DNA of 57,977 bases. Origin: Balneolales bacterium (GTDB taxonomy: Bacteria; Bacteroidota; Rhodothermia; Balneolales; Natronogracilivirgulaceae). Shown here one piece after another: positions 1 through 8,125 of this stretch. Made by a program: the position numbers and the translations under genes. The notes below the pieces were generated by a model, which was given only the letters and a program-made list of their open reading frames with translations, was not told where the DNA came from and did no database searches. Where the stretch lies: the NCBI GenBank assembly GCA_007134845.1, contig SLKA01000095.1, positions 1 through 57,977 of the forward strand, given 5' to 3'. Positions within the stretch are counted from its first letter, which is position 1. The number at the start of each line of letters is the position of its first letter.

Positions 1-2
1 TC

Positions 3-320
3 TGTGTGATCATCTTCAGCATCACCACGATGTTCACCTATTCCTATTATGGCACCAAGTGCCTGGGCTACCTCCTCGGCGCCGACAAGCAGCACTACTA
101 CAACTACTTCTATATTTTCACCATCCTGTTTGGCGCCGTCGCTTCCATCAATGCAGTGATAAGTGTCATTGACGGGATGTTTGCCATGATGGCCATACCC
201 ACCATGACCGCCAGCCTTATCCTTTCACCACATGTCTACCGTGCAACAAAAGACTATTTCCGGCGGATGGAGGAGGATCGCAGATCGGCGAACTATGATG
301 CAGAGGAGGATGAAGACTGA
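3..320 (+). CDS. Alanine/glycine:cation symporter (AGCS family), C-terminal part, 5' truncated by window edge
   Basis: The reading frame is open to the window edge, so the gene starts upstream; only about the last 105 residues are here. The segment has two hydrophobic helices separated by a polar turn, preceded by the 'SYYGTKCLGYLLG' stretch seen in the C-terminal half of sodium:alanine symporters, and it ends in a charged cytosolic tail (RRMEEDRR...EEDED). Family members sit in the inner membrane and import alanine or glycine with Na+. The acidic tail is compatible with a salt-adapted host, which is inference. The stop overlaps the start region of the following peptidase gene, so the two are probably cotranscribed. 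Confidence 0.8.
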   Translation, partial: CVIIFSITTMFTYSYYGTKCLGYLLGADKQHYYNYFYIFTILFGAVASINAVISVIDGMFAMMAIPTMTASLILSPHVYRATKDYFRRMEEDRRSANYDAEEDED

Positions 321-1383
321 TCCCATCCGGCAGGTCGCTTTCGGGGATGATGAGAACGGCATGTGGCTGTATCGCCGTTTCCTGCGAGAGCTGGAGCAGC
401 GCATTCCGGAAGCATCATCCCATATCATCGGAGCCAGCGAGAAAGGCGAACCGATCTACGGCTTTGACCTCGGGAGCGGACCGGTAACGGTCAGCCTGGT
501 CGCAGGGGCGCATGCTGATGAACCGGTCGGACCCAATACGCTATATCGTCTTATTTTAGAAATATACCAGAATCCGGAGCGGTTTAAGGCGATTTTTTCC
601 CGTTTCCGCTTTCTGGTGATTCCACATGTGAACCCCGATGGAGATGCTGCAAACGCCTCCTGGATCACCCGCTGGCCTGATCCGGTTCCGTTTTTTTCAG
701 GCATGAAGCGCGAACTGCCCGGCCGCGATATAGAATTCGGGTATCCGGAGATGCGTCCGGAGAACCGCGCGGCAACAGGCTTCTGGGAGCGTGAGGGTCC
801 GGCCGACCTCCATTTCAGCCTTCACGGGATGCAGTTCTCAGAGGGATATCTGCTGCTGATCAATGACGAATGGGAGAAGCGAACCCGGACATGGCGCAAG
901 CAGTTCGACAAGGCGATGCGCGCCGAAGGACTTGCACCACACGATCACGACAGGGGCGGTGATAAGGGGTTCAACTACATGGGACCGGGTTTTACATCCA
1001 CACCCAAAGGGAAGACGATGCGGGACTTCTTCCTCAGCAGAAATGATGCCGGGACGGCAGCCAAATTTCATATGTCATCCATGGAGTATCATATCGGCCA
1101 AAATCCGGAGACTGTCTGTATGGTGACGGAGTTTCCACTCTATGTGATCAGGACTTCTCCTCAGACCGGGACCCCGGAAAACTACCTTGCGCTGAAACAG
1201 GATCTGGCGAACATGTCAGTTCGTGCAGATAAAAGCACGAAAGATCAGGATATAAATCGATTTGTCTTACAATATGACATGCATCCGCTTCCGCTTGGAA
1301 AAGCAATGCGACTGCAGCGACACACCATACGTTCGGCTATGGAGCTTGCAAAACGATGCGTTGAAAAATCGCAAGAAAAATGA
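295..1383 (+). CDS. M14-family zinc carboxypeptidase
   Basis: This reads as an M14 metallocarboxypeptidase or desuccinylase-like hydrolase. The zinc-binding pair lies in 'GAHADEP' (about residues 71-77, HxxE), followed by the family's 'NPDG' segment near residue 113, a third ligand His in 'LHFSLHG' near residue 175, and a Glu in 'VTEFPL' near residue 279 in the catalytic position. No signal peptide is visible, so it is probably cytoplasmic. The start is uncertain: ATGATG at 295 and 298 or ATG at 310 are possible, while frames opening earlier run deep into the symporter gene. The substrate cannot be told from sequence; a role in amino-acyl or peptide salvage beside the amino-acid symporter is inference. 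Confidence 0.8.
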   Translation: MMQRRMKTDPIRQVAFGDDENGMWLYRRFLRELEQRIPEASSHIIGASEKGEPIYGFDLGSGPVTVSLVAGAHADEPVGPNTLYRLILEIYQNPERFKAIFSRFRFLVIPHVNPDGDAANASWITRWPDPVPFFSGMKRELPGRDIEFGYPEMRPENRAATGFWEREGPADLHFSLHGMQFSEGYLLLINDEWEKRTRTWRKQFDKAMRAEGLAPHDHDRGGDKGFNYMGPGFTSTPKGKTMRDFFLSRNDAGTAAKFHMSSMEYHIGQNPETVCMVTEFPLYVIRTSPQTGTPENYLALKQDLANMSVRADKSTKDQDINRFVLQYDMHPLPLGKAMRLQRHTIRSAMELAKRCVEKSQEK

Positions 1384-1431
1384 GATAAGTGATTGACATT
1401 AAGAGAAAATATTCGGTTCTTCATCTAAATA

Positions 1432-1527
1432 ATGACCATCCGCAATACATATCACCAAAGAAGCAGTTATCGCCGTCGTCGTTTTCGCCGTCGCTTCGTT
1501 GCCGATATGTGTGAAGATTGTGTCTGA
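1432..1527 (+). CDS. Arginine-rich leader peptide (candidate argG operon attenuator peptide)
   Basis: A 31-codon frame (ATG 1432, TGA 1525-1527) contains nine Arg codons: residue 4 (CGC), residue 10 (AGA), residues 14-17 (CGC CGT CGT CGT) and residues 19-21 (CGC CGT CGC). Such a run just before a terminator and an arginine biosynthesis gene is the hallmark of a ribosome-mediated attenuator, as known for his, trp and leu leaders. The stop codon sits exactly at the 3' edge of the segment that can act as antiterminator. No Shine-Dalgarno sequence is seen upstream. The peptide itself need have no function. The Arg runs use only CGC and CGT, which are read by tRNA-Arg(ICG). Confidence 0.82.
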   Translation: MTIRNTYHQRSSYRRRRFRRRFVADMCEDCV

Positions 1528-1586
1528 GATAAACGAATTTGTTAGTGTTTGAAAGGCAGGATCTTCGCGGGTTCTGCCTTTTTTTT
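1441..1586 (+). promoter_or_regulatory. Arginine-responsive transcription attenuator upstream of argG
   Basis: Three competing structures can be drawn by hand. The 1:2 hairpin pairs 1441-1446 with 1517-1522, 1447-1453 with 1504-1510, and 1460-1464 with 1493-1497, leaving the Arg codons in its loop. The 2:3 antiterminator pairs 1513-1525 with 1554-1566: 12 of 13 positions pair, with one G/G mismatch at 1520/1559. The 3:4 terminator pairs 1552-1559 with 1574-1581. A ribosome stalled at Arg codons 1471-1494 would open 1:2 and free 2:3. A ribosome that reaches the stop at 1525 would cover segment 2 and let the terminator form. The structures are seen in sequence; the behaviour is inferred from known attenuators. 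Confidence 0.78.
1552..1586 (+). terminator. Intrinsic terminator in the arg leader
   Basis: The stem is AAAGGCAG (1552-1559) with CTGCCTTT (1574-1581). It can be extended inward by four mostly wobble pairs to a TTCGCG loop, and eight T residues follow (1579-1586). It lies 25 nt after the leader-peptide stop and 105 nt before argG. Confidence 0.85.
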
Positions 1587-1691
1587 ATCTATTTTTAATA
1601 GTAGTCCTTTTTAGAAACCTCAAGCTGCAGCCGTTATGATCAGCTGGTGCAAAACCACCTGAATCCATTGCGGTAAAACTGTAAAAAAACT

Positions 1692-2885
1692 ATGAGTAAT
1701 CCCATTGTGTTGGCTTACAGCGGCGGATTGGATACCAGTTTTTGTATTCCGTACCTCAAAGAAAAATACAAAACGGATATCCATGCCGTGATCGTGGACT
1801 GTGTGGGTCTTACACGTACCGAGAAAGAATCCATCAGGGCACGCGCACTTAAGCTGGGCGCTGCGGAGTTTGCCTGCGTAGATGGATTCCCTCAACTCTT
1901 TAGCCATATCCTTTCCTATATGATCAAAGGAAATGTGCTTCGCGACCGGACGTATCCGATGTGTGTCGGTGCTGAAAGGTACATCCAGGCGGAGTTGATT
2001 ATGGAGTATGCCAGGGAGCAGGGAACAAACCGGATTGCACACGGGTCAACAGGTGCAGGTAACGACCAGGTAAGGTTTGATGTGGCCCTGAGAAATGGCC
2101 TCGATGGCGTGGAGATCATTGCTCCGATTCGCGACGAGGGGCTCACCCGGGAAGACACCACGGCCTATCTCACGAAGCGCGGCTTTGAAGTACCGAAAAA
2201 AACGACCAGTTATTCCATTAATGACGGAATTTGGGGTACAAGCGTCGGTGGAACCGAGACGCTGGACAGTGAGGAGGCGCTTCCGTTCGAGGCCTTCCCC
2301 CATTTGAAGCCGCCCCATCTGCTGGATGACGAACCCGAAGAGATCACCCTTGATTTTGCCAATGGGCTGCCGGTCGCCGTCAATGGGCACCAGATGGATC
2401 CCTCGGCACTGCTATCCGTTCTCAGGGAATTCGGACGATACCACGGGATTGGGTTGGGGATGCATCTCGGTGATACCATTCTTGGGATAAAAGGACGGAT
2501 CGGCTTTGAGGCGCCTGTTGCCCGGATTATCTATCTGGCTCATCGCGAGCTGGAAAAACTGGTGCTGAGCCAGGAACAGCGCCAGCTCAAAGATCAGCTC
2601 GGCGATCAATACGGCGCCATGCTCCACGAAGCCCGGTACTACGATCCGGTGATGCGTGATATTGAAAGATTCTTCGACTCCACGCAGGCGCGGGTTTCCG
2701 GTGATGTCACCCTGTATGCATGCCGCGGGTCGCTGTTTCCGTTAAGGGCATCCTCGCCATACAGCATACTAAACAGCGGAATCGCCAAGTACGGGGAAGT
2801 CGCCGGCGGTTGGGACGGCAATGAGGCCCGTGCATATTCAAAACTCTACAGCATCCGAACACAACTCTACAAAAACTTACAGTAG
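1692..2885 (+). CDS. argG: Argininosuccinate synthase
   Basis: This enzyme ligates citrulline and aspartate with ATP in the penultimate step of arginine synthesis, in the cytoplasm. The N-terminal ATP-pyrophosphatase motif 'YSGGLDTS' is at residues 9-16, followed by the conserved 'GSTGAGNDQVRF' block near residue 118 that binds citrulline and aspartate. At 397 residues it has the usual length. It is the first structural gene after the Arg-codon attenuator, so it should be the gene most directly controlled by it. The next gene follows after 23 nt. Nothing in the catalytic motifs looks unusual. Confidence 0.97.
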   Translation: MSNPIVLAYSGGLDTSFCIPYLKEKYKTDIHAVIVDCVGLTRTEKESIRARALKLGAAEFACVDGFPQLFSHILSYMIKGNVLRDRTYPMCVGAERYIQAELIMEYAREQGTNRIAHGSTGAGNDQVRFDVALRNGLDGVEIIAPIRDEGLTREDTTAYLTKRGFEVPKKTTSYSINDGIWGTSVGGTETLDSEEALPFEAFPHLKPPHLLDDEPEEITLDFANGLPVAVNGHQMDPSALLSVLREFGRYHGIGLGMHLGDTILGIKGRIGFEAPVARIIYLAHRELEKLVLSQEQRQLKDQLGDQYGAMLHEARYYDPVMRDIERFFDSTQARVSGDVTLYACRGSLFPLRASSPYSILNSGIAKYGEVAGGWDGNEARAYSKLYSIRTQLYKNLQ

Positions 2886-2908
2886 CACTTGTCTACTTAT
2901 TGAAAATT

Positions 2909-3997
2909 ATGGGAATGGGACTTAAAGAAATAAAAGCGGATATCATCGCGTCAAGCTCAGCGTCCGTGGCGCTGGATCATACGATTAATCTAGCTCCAAA
3001 TATTGTAGCAGAAGAGGGCTATCTTTTAGCTGTAAAAACACTTGATATAAAAGATCGCTACAATCAGATCGAAATGAGCGATGGCGTTATCATACCATAC
3101 GGGAAAGATCAGGTAGTTGTGGGTGCGCTGGGAGAGCGCCAGGCGCTGCGCGGATACAGCGGGATCATTCCCCGGTCCATCAAAAAGGGAGATATTCTTC
3201 ATATCCTGAACATGGGCGGGATTATCGGAAGCTGCCAGTCGCCGCATCCCGATCACGGTCCCGCCATGCGGGTTGAAGTGCTCGGTGCCGTGATGATAAA
3301 AGACAGCGACGGTGAAGCCGGCATGTTCAAACATGCCTGCATCCAGGATTTTGCCATCGACTGGGAATATACGCTGTCGGAAAGTGTGCCATTGATCGCC
3401 GTGACCGGAACCTGCATGCATGTCGGAAAAACCATGGCGGCAACCATGATCGTGAGGCAGCTCTCCGCTAAGGGCTACAAGGTGGCGGCAGCCAAACTGA
3501 CGGGTGCGTCACTTATGCGTGATACCCGTGAGATGGTGGAGAACGGTGCCATCGCCTCGGCACATTTCGGCATGGCCGGACTTGTATCCACCACCGGTAA
3601 AAATATTCTCCCAATGGCCAAGGGACTTATTAAGTACCTGAACGGATTCAAGCCCGACGCGATCGTGCTCGAATTCGGCGACGGTATCATCGGAGCCTAC
3701 GGGGTGGACAGCCTGCTGATGGACAAGGAGCTGATGCAGTTTACGCGCACTCATGTTGTCGCAGCACAGGATTTCATGGGCTGCTGGTCGGCCGACCATT
3801 TTTTTCGCAAACGTTATACCAGTGCAATTTCCATCATCACCGGTCCGGTTACCGACAATCTGGTCGGTGTGCAGTTCATTCAGAACACACTGGGCATCCG
3901 AGCGGTAAATGCAGTCGCCGATCCGAAAAAACTTGGGGATATGGTTGCCGAGATCACATTCGCCGCTCCCCCTAAAAAAGAGCCATTCTTATTATGA
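2909..3997 (+). CDS. DUF1611 family protein (DgcN-like acyltransferase) inside the arginine operon
   Basis: The protein has an N-terminal domain (residues 1 to about 155) and a C-terminal P-loop NTPase-like domain with 'GTCMHVGKT' at residues 167-175, the arrangement of DUF1611. A characterised relative, DgcN, acetylates D-glutamate in a D-Glu catabolic pathway; that is established for DgcN, not for this protein. Here it sits between argG and argC, starts 23 nt after argG, and its stop overlaps the argC start by 4 nt (ATGA), so it is translationally coupled to the arginine enzymes. No argA or argJ is present in the operon, which makes it a candidate for forming the N-acyl-glutamate that starts the pathway (inference). 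ATG 2909 or 2915 are possible starts; an in-frame TTG at 2900 is less likely. Confidence 0.85.
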   Translation: MGMGLKEIKADIIASSSASVALDHTINLAPNIVAEEGYLLAVKTLDIKDRYNQIEMSDGVIIPYGKDQVVVGALGERQALRGYSGIIPRSIKKGDILHILNMGGIIGSCQSPHPDHGPAMRVEVLGAVMIKDSDGEAGMFKHACIQDFAIDWEYTLSESVPLIAVTGTCMHVGKTMAATMIVRQLSAKGYKVAAAKLTGASLMRDTREMVENGAIASAHFGMAGLVSTTGKNILPMAKGLIKYLNGFKPDAIVLEFGDGIIGAYGVDSLLMDKELMQFTRTHVVAAQDFMGCWSADHFFRKRYTSAISIITGPVTDNLVGVQFIQNTLGIRAVNAVADPKKLGDMVAEITFAAPPKKEPFLL

Positions 3998-5067
3998 GTG
4001 AAAAGATCACAGTATCAGTAGCAGGAGCCAGCGGGTACACCGGCATGGAAGCCGTCCGCATCTTGTTCGGGCATCCCAAAGTGGCCCTGACCCGGCTGTA
4101 TGGAAGCAGATCGGCCGGATCGTCGCTTGCAAGTCACTACAAGGGGATGGATTCGCTCGTCGATTTGACAATTCAAAGCTTTGATGAACTGGCTTCGGAT
4201 GAGTCGGACGCTATTTTCCTGGGGCTTCCTCATGGAAAATCTGCCGAAGTGGCAAAGATGCTTTTTGATGCGGGGTACAAGGGACGGATTGTGGATATGA
4301 GCTCGGACTTCCGCCTCAAAGATCCCGCGGCCTATGAGAAATGGTATGGCTGGACTCATCCCCATCCCGAACTGATCAAGAAATTCACCTACGGCCTCAC
4401 AGAATGGTACCGAAATGACATTCGCATGGCGGATCACATTTCAAACCCCGGTTGTTTTGCCAGTGCGATTCAGCTTGGGCTGCTGCCGTTTGCCAAAGAG
4501 GGCCTGGTTTCTTCGTGTGATGTCACCGGTATTACCGGATCGTCCGGGTCGGGCGCTTCGCCGTCTGCCGGAACCCACTTTTCCAGTCGGTATGGCAATG
4601 TGAAGGCGTACAAGGTCTACCAGCATCAGCATCTCGGAGAGGTGATCCAGACCCTTGCCGATCAGATGGGAATCGGTGCATCGATAGATGGCGGCAGTGG
4701 TGAATCAGCCGATACGTCTGTGTTGCCCGAAGTCCGTTTTGTGCCGGTTTCCGGACCTTTTGTGCGTGGCATCTGGATGACAATTGCCATCACTCTCAAG
4801 GAAGAAACGCACGCCGGCAATCTGCTGGAGGAGGAATATTACAACGCACCACTTGTACGCCTTCAGGAAGGTCTACCGGAGTTGAAGCAGGTGGTGGGAA
4901 GCGCATTTACCGATATCGGATGGGTCCAGCAGGGACGCAATGTCGTCGTTGGAGTCGCAATTGACAACCTGCTCAAGGGTGCGGCTTCACAGGCAGTGCA
5001 GAACCTGAACCTGATGATGGACTGGCCGGAAGAAACCGGACTCACATTTCCGCCGGCAATTTTATGA
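3994..5067 (+). CDS. argC: N-acyl-gamma-glutamyl-phosphate reductase
   Basis: It reduces N-acyl-glutamyl phosphate to the semialdehyde with NADPH, the third step of the acylated arginine pathway. The Rossmann motif 'GASGYTGME' is at residues 10-18, and the active-site cysteine is C154 in 'SNPGCFAS'. The 'TGSSGSGASPS' loop follows at about residues 180-190. The length of 357 residues is typical. The start codon overlaps the DUF1611 stop, which ties the two functionally. Whether the acyl group is acetyl or succinyl cannot be read from this protein alone. Confidence 0.95.
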   Translation: MSEKITVSVAGASGYTGMEAVRILFGHPKVALTRLYGSRSAGSSLASHYKGMDSLVDLTIQSFDELASDESDAIFLGLPHGKSAEVAKMLFDAGYKGRIVDMSSDFRLKDPAAYEKWYGWTHPHPELIKKFTYGLTEWYRNDIRMADHISNPGCFASAIQLGLLPFAKEGLVSSCDVTGITGSSGSGASPSAGTHFSSRYGNVKAYKVYQHQHLGEVIQTLADQMGIGASIDGGSGESADTSVLPEVRFVPVSGPFVRGIWMTIAITLKEETHAGNLLEEEYYNAPLVRLQEGLPELKQVVGSAFTDIGWVQQGRNVVVGVAIDNLLKGAASQAVQNLNLMMDWPEETGLTFPPAIL

Positions 5068-5167
5068 CAGGCAGCTATTTGCCTTTCCGCTTTATGACAT
5101 ACCGGTTTTGAATGGCCAACCTGCCGGATATCAGAACCAGGAGCACAAATCAAGCATTGAAAACGCA

Positions 5168-6205
5168 ATGACAGAAATACTTGCCGATAAAACATCTCAG
5201 TTTGTTCACTTGTCCGACTGGGATGATGCGACTCTTCTGGACGTGCTCGGGCATGCCCGGAAGATGAAAGAGGAGCATTTCCGAAAGCCGGTGGCGTCTG
5301 GAAAAATGCTTGGTTTGATTTTTTTAAATCCTTCACTGCGGACCCGAATCTCATTTGAGACAGCTGCTGTTCATCTGGGTGCGGGGACATCGATCATCCA
5401 GCCAGGCCAGGGTACCTGGACCTTTGAGACACAGACCGGAGTGATCATGGATGGAGACCGCACCGAGCACCTCAAGGAGGCTGTTCAGGTGATATCAAGG
5501 TATGTGGATGTTATCGGTGTGCGCGCTTTTGCAGGGATGAAAAGCCTGGATGAGGATATGGAGGATCAGCTGCTCCGGGACATCGTCAGCTATGCCACTG
5601 TTCCTGTGATCAATATGGAAAGCGCCAGGGAACATCCGTGTCAGGCTTTGGCCGACGGACTCACTATGCTTGAGCGCCTGGACGGCAAGCCTAAGGATAA
5701 AAAGTTCGTGCTGTCCTGGGCGCCGCATCCCAAGCCGCTGCCAATGGCCGTTCCGAACAGCGCGCTGGAAATGGCTGCGCGTCTGGGTATGGAGGTTACC
5801 CTGGCATGTCCGCCGGAAATGACACTTCCTGATACCGTTTTAGACAAGATCAGAGCGCATGCTTCCCGCAACGGTTCGCAGCTGCATGTTGAACAGGATC
5901 AGCAAGCGGCATTCCGGGATGCTGATATTATTTACGGCAAGTCATGGGCCGCTCCGATTGTCTATACCGATCCGGCCGCAGAAGAGAAATTGCGAACAGA
6001 CACCTGTCGCAACTGGACCATTACAGCGGACCTCATGTCCGCCACCAGAAAAGCCGCCTTTATGCACTGCCTGCCTGTGCGACGAAATGTAGTTGTTAGC
6101 GATGCGGTGCTGGACAGCGCTGATGCCATTCACATTGACCAGGCGGAAAACCGGCTTCATGTACAAAAAGCGGTACTGATGAAACTTATGAGGCTGATGT
6201 CATGA
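5168..6205 (+). CDS. argF': N-acetyl/N-succinyl-ornithine carbamoyltransferase (ArgF' type)
   Basis: It transfers the carbamoyl group of carbamoyl phosphate to an N-acyl-ornithine, unlike classical OTCase, which acts on free ornithine. Evidence is the carbamoyl-phosphate loop 'NPSLRTR' at residues 54-60, the 'MDGDRTEHL' loop at 94-102, 'WAPHPKPLPMAVPNS' typical of the acylornithine clade, and 'HCLPVRRN'. At the position that is Glu92 in the Xanthomonas acetylornithine enzyme and Pro90 in the Bacteroides succinylornithine enzyme, this protein has Thr99, so substrate choice is open. ATG 5168 gives the family length (345 residues); an in-frame TTG at 5108 would add 20 unconserved residues. The stop overlaps argB by 4 nt. 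Confidence 0.93.
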   Translation: MTEILADKTSQFVHLSDWDDATLLDVLGHARKMKEEHFRKPVASGKMLGLIFLNPSLRTRISFETAAVHLGAGTSIIQPGQGTWTFETQTGVIMDGDRTEHLKEAVQVISRYVDVIGVRAFAGMKSLDEDMEDQLLRDIVSYATVPVINMESAREHPCQALADGLTMLERLDGKPKDKKFVLSWAPHPKPLPMAVPNSALEMAARLGMEVTLACPPEMTLPDTVLDKIRAHASRNGSQLHVEQDQQAAFRDADIIYGKSWAAPIVYTDPAAEEKLRTDTCRNWTITADLMSATRKAAFMHCLPVRRNVVVSDAVLDSADAIHIDQAENRLHVQKAVLMKLMRLMS

Positions 6206-7017
6206 GTAAGAAATTGATCAAGCTCAGCGGTAATGTCCTGGCCGACACCAACGCACTGGGCAAACTTGCGGAATTCATACATAAGTGCAGGGTTCAGGGA
6301 GATCTAGTGATCTTGGTGCATGGCGGAGGAAAACAGATCAATGAACTGAGCAGACGTATGGATATTCCCGTCCACCAGATGGCCGGAAGACGTGTAACCA
6401 ATGAGGAAACCCGGGAGATCCTTCTTTATACCGTGGGCGGCAAAGCGAACCGTGAGCTGGTCTCTTTTTTGCGAAGCAACGAAATATCGTCGGTCGGAAT
6501 CACTGGAATTGATGGGGAATTAACAACGGCATTTCGTCGTCCGCCTCTCGAAATCGATGGCGAACCTGTTGATTTCGGATTGGTTGGCGAGATGAAGGCA
6601 GTCGACAGGACGCTGGTGGAGCACCTTCTTAAATGGGGATATGTTCCGGTGATCGGCTGCCTGACCTGGTCTCCGGAGGAAGGAATTCTCAACATCAATG
6701 CAGACACATTTTCAATCCGCATCTCACTGGCAATGCAGGTTGACGAGCTTATCATGCTGATGGAACCACCGGCGGTGCTGGATGCAGCCGGCAAACCCGT
6801 TCCTGAGCTGAACCGCAATGACTGGCAGCACGGACTCCGGGAGGGCTGGGTCAAAGATGGAATGAAACCCAAGCTTTTAACGGCATTTGATGCCATGGAC
6901 AAAGGCATCCCTTCGGTCCTTTTGGCCAATGCAGACACCCTTGCAGCCGGAGGGGGCACCCGGCTGATCACCGGAGGGGATGCCGGTGGCGATAATGAGG
7001 TTAATGCATTGCAATGA
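6202..7017 (+). CDS. argB: N-acyl-glutamate kinase
   Basis: An amino-acid kinase fold enzyme that phosphorylates N-acyl-glutamate with ATP, the second pathway step. Seen are the phosphate loop 'VHGGGKQ' near residue 40, the 'GRRVTNEET' substrate block near residue 62, and 'NINADTF' near residue 164. The first glycine-rich segment is 'KLSGN' rather than the common 'KxGG', a small departure. It lacks the N-terminal helix of arginine-sensitive hexameric kinases, so feedback inhibition by arginine is less likely; that would fit control by attenuation (inference). It overlaps the genes on both sides by 4 nt. Confidence 0.92.
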   Translation: MSKKLIKLSGNVLADTNALGKLAEFIHKCRVQGDLVILVHGGGKQINELSRRMDIPVHQMAGRRVTNEETREILLYTVGGKANRELVSFLRSNEISSVGITGIDGELTTAFRRPPLEIDGEPVDFGLVGEMKAVDRTLVEHLLKWGYVPVIGCLTWSPEEGILNINADTFSIRISLAMQVDELIMLMEPPAVLDAAGKPVPELNRNDWQHGLREGWVKDGMKPKLLTAFDAMDKGIPSVLLANADTLAAGGGTRLITGGDAGGDNEVNALQ

Positions 7018-8102
7018 AAAAAATTTACGAAATACCAGTCACCGAACTGCTGATGCAGCTGATTCGCTTTCCCAGTACCAGTACCATGGAGAAAGACATG
7101 GTGGACTGGCTGGAGGAACAGGTCGCGGGTACGGGTTTGTTGCAAACAGAGCGCTATGAGGACAATCTCATTTTCCATCTGGGCAGCGGACGGCCGTGGC
7201 TGTTTCTCAACTCTCATTCGGATGTCGTGCCTCCCTCAGCGCGTCATGTCGGAGAGCCTTTCAATCCGGTTGAAAAAAACAGGCACATATACGGCAGGGG
7301 CAGCACCGATGCAAAGGGACCGGTCAGCTGCATGCTGATGGCGCTGCTTAATCTGGCTGCATCCGGATACGAGCCGCCCGGACGAGTGAGTCTTGCAATA
7401 ACCGTTTGCGAGGAAAGCGCCGGCGAAAACAACGGCATGTTCCGGCTGAGGCAAAAAATCGACCGGCCGGACGCGGCACTGATCGGCGAGCCCACGATGC
7501 TGCATCCATGTGCAGCACAAAAGGGCCTTCTGATACTGAAGCTGGAGACCGAAGGCGAGGCAGGCCATGCCGCGCGGGTCACCGGTCCCAATGCCATTTA
7601 CGAGATGGCCGACTGTTTGCAAAAGCTGAAAAAAATCACTTTTTCGGAGGAAAACCCGTTTATCGGTTCCACGCGCATCACACCGACCACCATTGAGGGC
7701 GGTACGGCGAGAAACGCACATCCCGATTCCTGCTCGGTATTTGTAGATATACGCACGATTCCCGAGGTGCCCAACGATGTGATAATCGAAAGATTTCGCA
7801 AGGAACTGGGGATAAGCATCAACGTTTTCAGTGACAGGTTCGTCTCCACCAGCACCGACCCGGATCATCCCATAGCGCAGGCCGCAAGGGAAGTGACCGG
7901 TAACCCGCTGTTCGGTTCGCCAACCACATCTGACTGGGTCTTTCTCTCGGATGTGCCGACAATTAAAATCGGTCCGGGCAACAGCAGCGACTCGCATACG
8001 GCAAACGAATCGATAGCTATCTCGCAACTGGAAGAAGGTGTGCCGGTCTATGAAAAAATCATTAGACGTTATTTTGAACGAATTGCAGAATTGATAAAAT
8101 AA
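7014..8102 (+). CDS. argE: M20-family N-acyl-citrulline/ornithine deacylase
   Basis: A di-zinc M20 amidohydrolase with metal ligands H68 and D70 ('NSHSD'), D99 ('GRGSTDAKG'), the catalytic pair E133-E134 ('CEES'), and a late His in 'SDSHTANE' near residue 327. In ArgF' pathways this enzyme removes the acyl group from N-acyl-citrulline to give citrulline for argG, which is the expected role here. The 'GSPTTSDW' segment resembles Bacteroidota acetylornithine/acetylcitrulline deacylases. It overlaps argB by 4 nt and is followed by argH after 23 nt. Acetyl versus succinyl specificity is not resolved. Confidence 0.9.
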   Translation: MKKIYEIPVTELLMQLIRFPSTSTMEKDMVDWLEEQVAGTGLLQTERYEDNLIFHLGSGRPWLFLNSHSDVVPPSARHVGEPFNPVEKNRHIYGRGSTDAKGPVSCMLMALLNLAASGYEPPGRVSLAITVCEESAGENNGMFRLRQKIDRPDAALIGEPTMLHPCAAQKGLLILKLETEGEAGHAARVTGPNAIYEMADCLQKLKKITFSEENPFIGSTRITPTTIEGGTARNAHPDSCSVFVDIRTIPEVPNDVIIERFRKELGISINVFSDRFVSTSTDPDHPIAQAAREVTGNPLFGSPTTSDWVFLSDVPTIKIGPGNSSDSHTANESIAISQLEEGVPVYEKIIRRYFERIAELIK

Positions 8103-8125
8103 CAATCTGATCCAACGACCCGACC

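Noticed and set aside
1393-1398. TTGACA as -35 element before the arg leader
   Set aside because: No -10 sequence lies at the right distance, and promoters of this phylum may follow another consensus.
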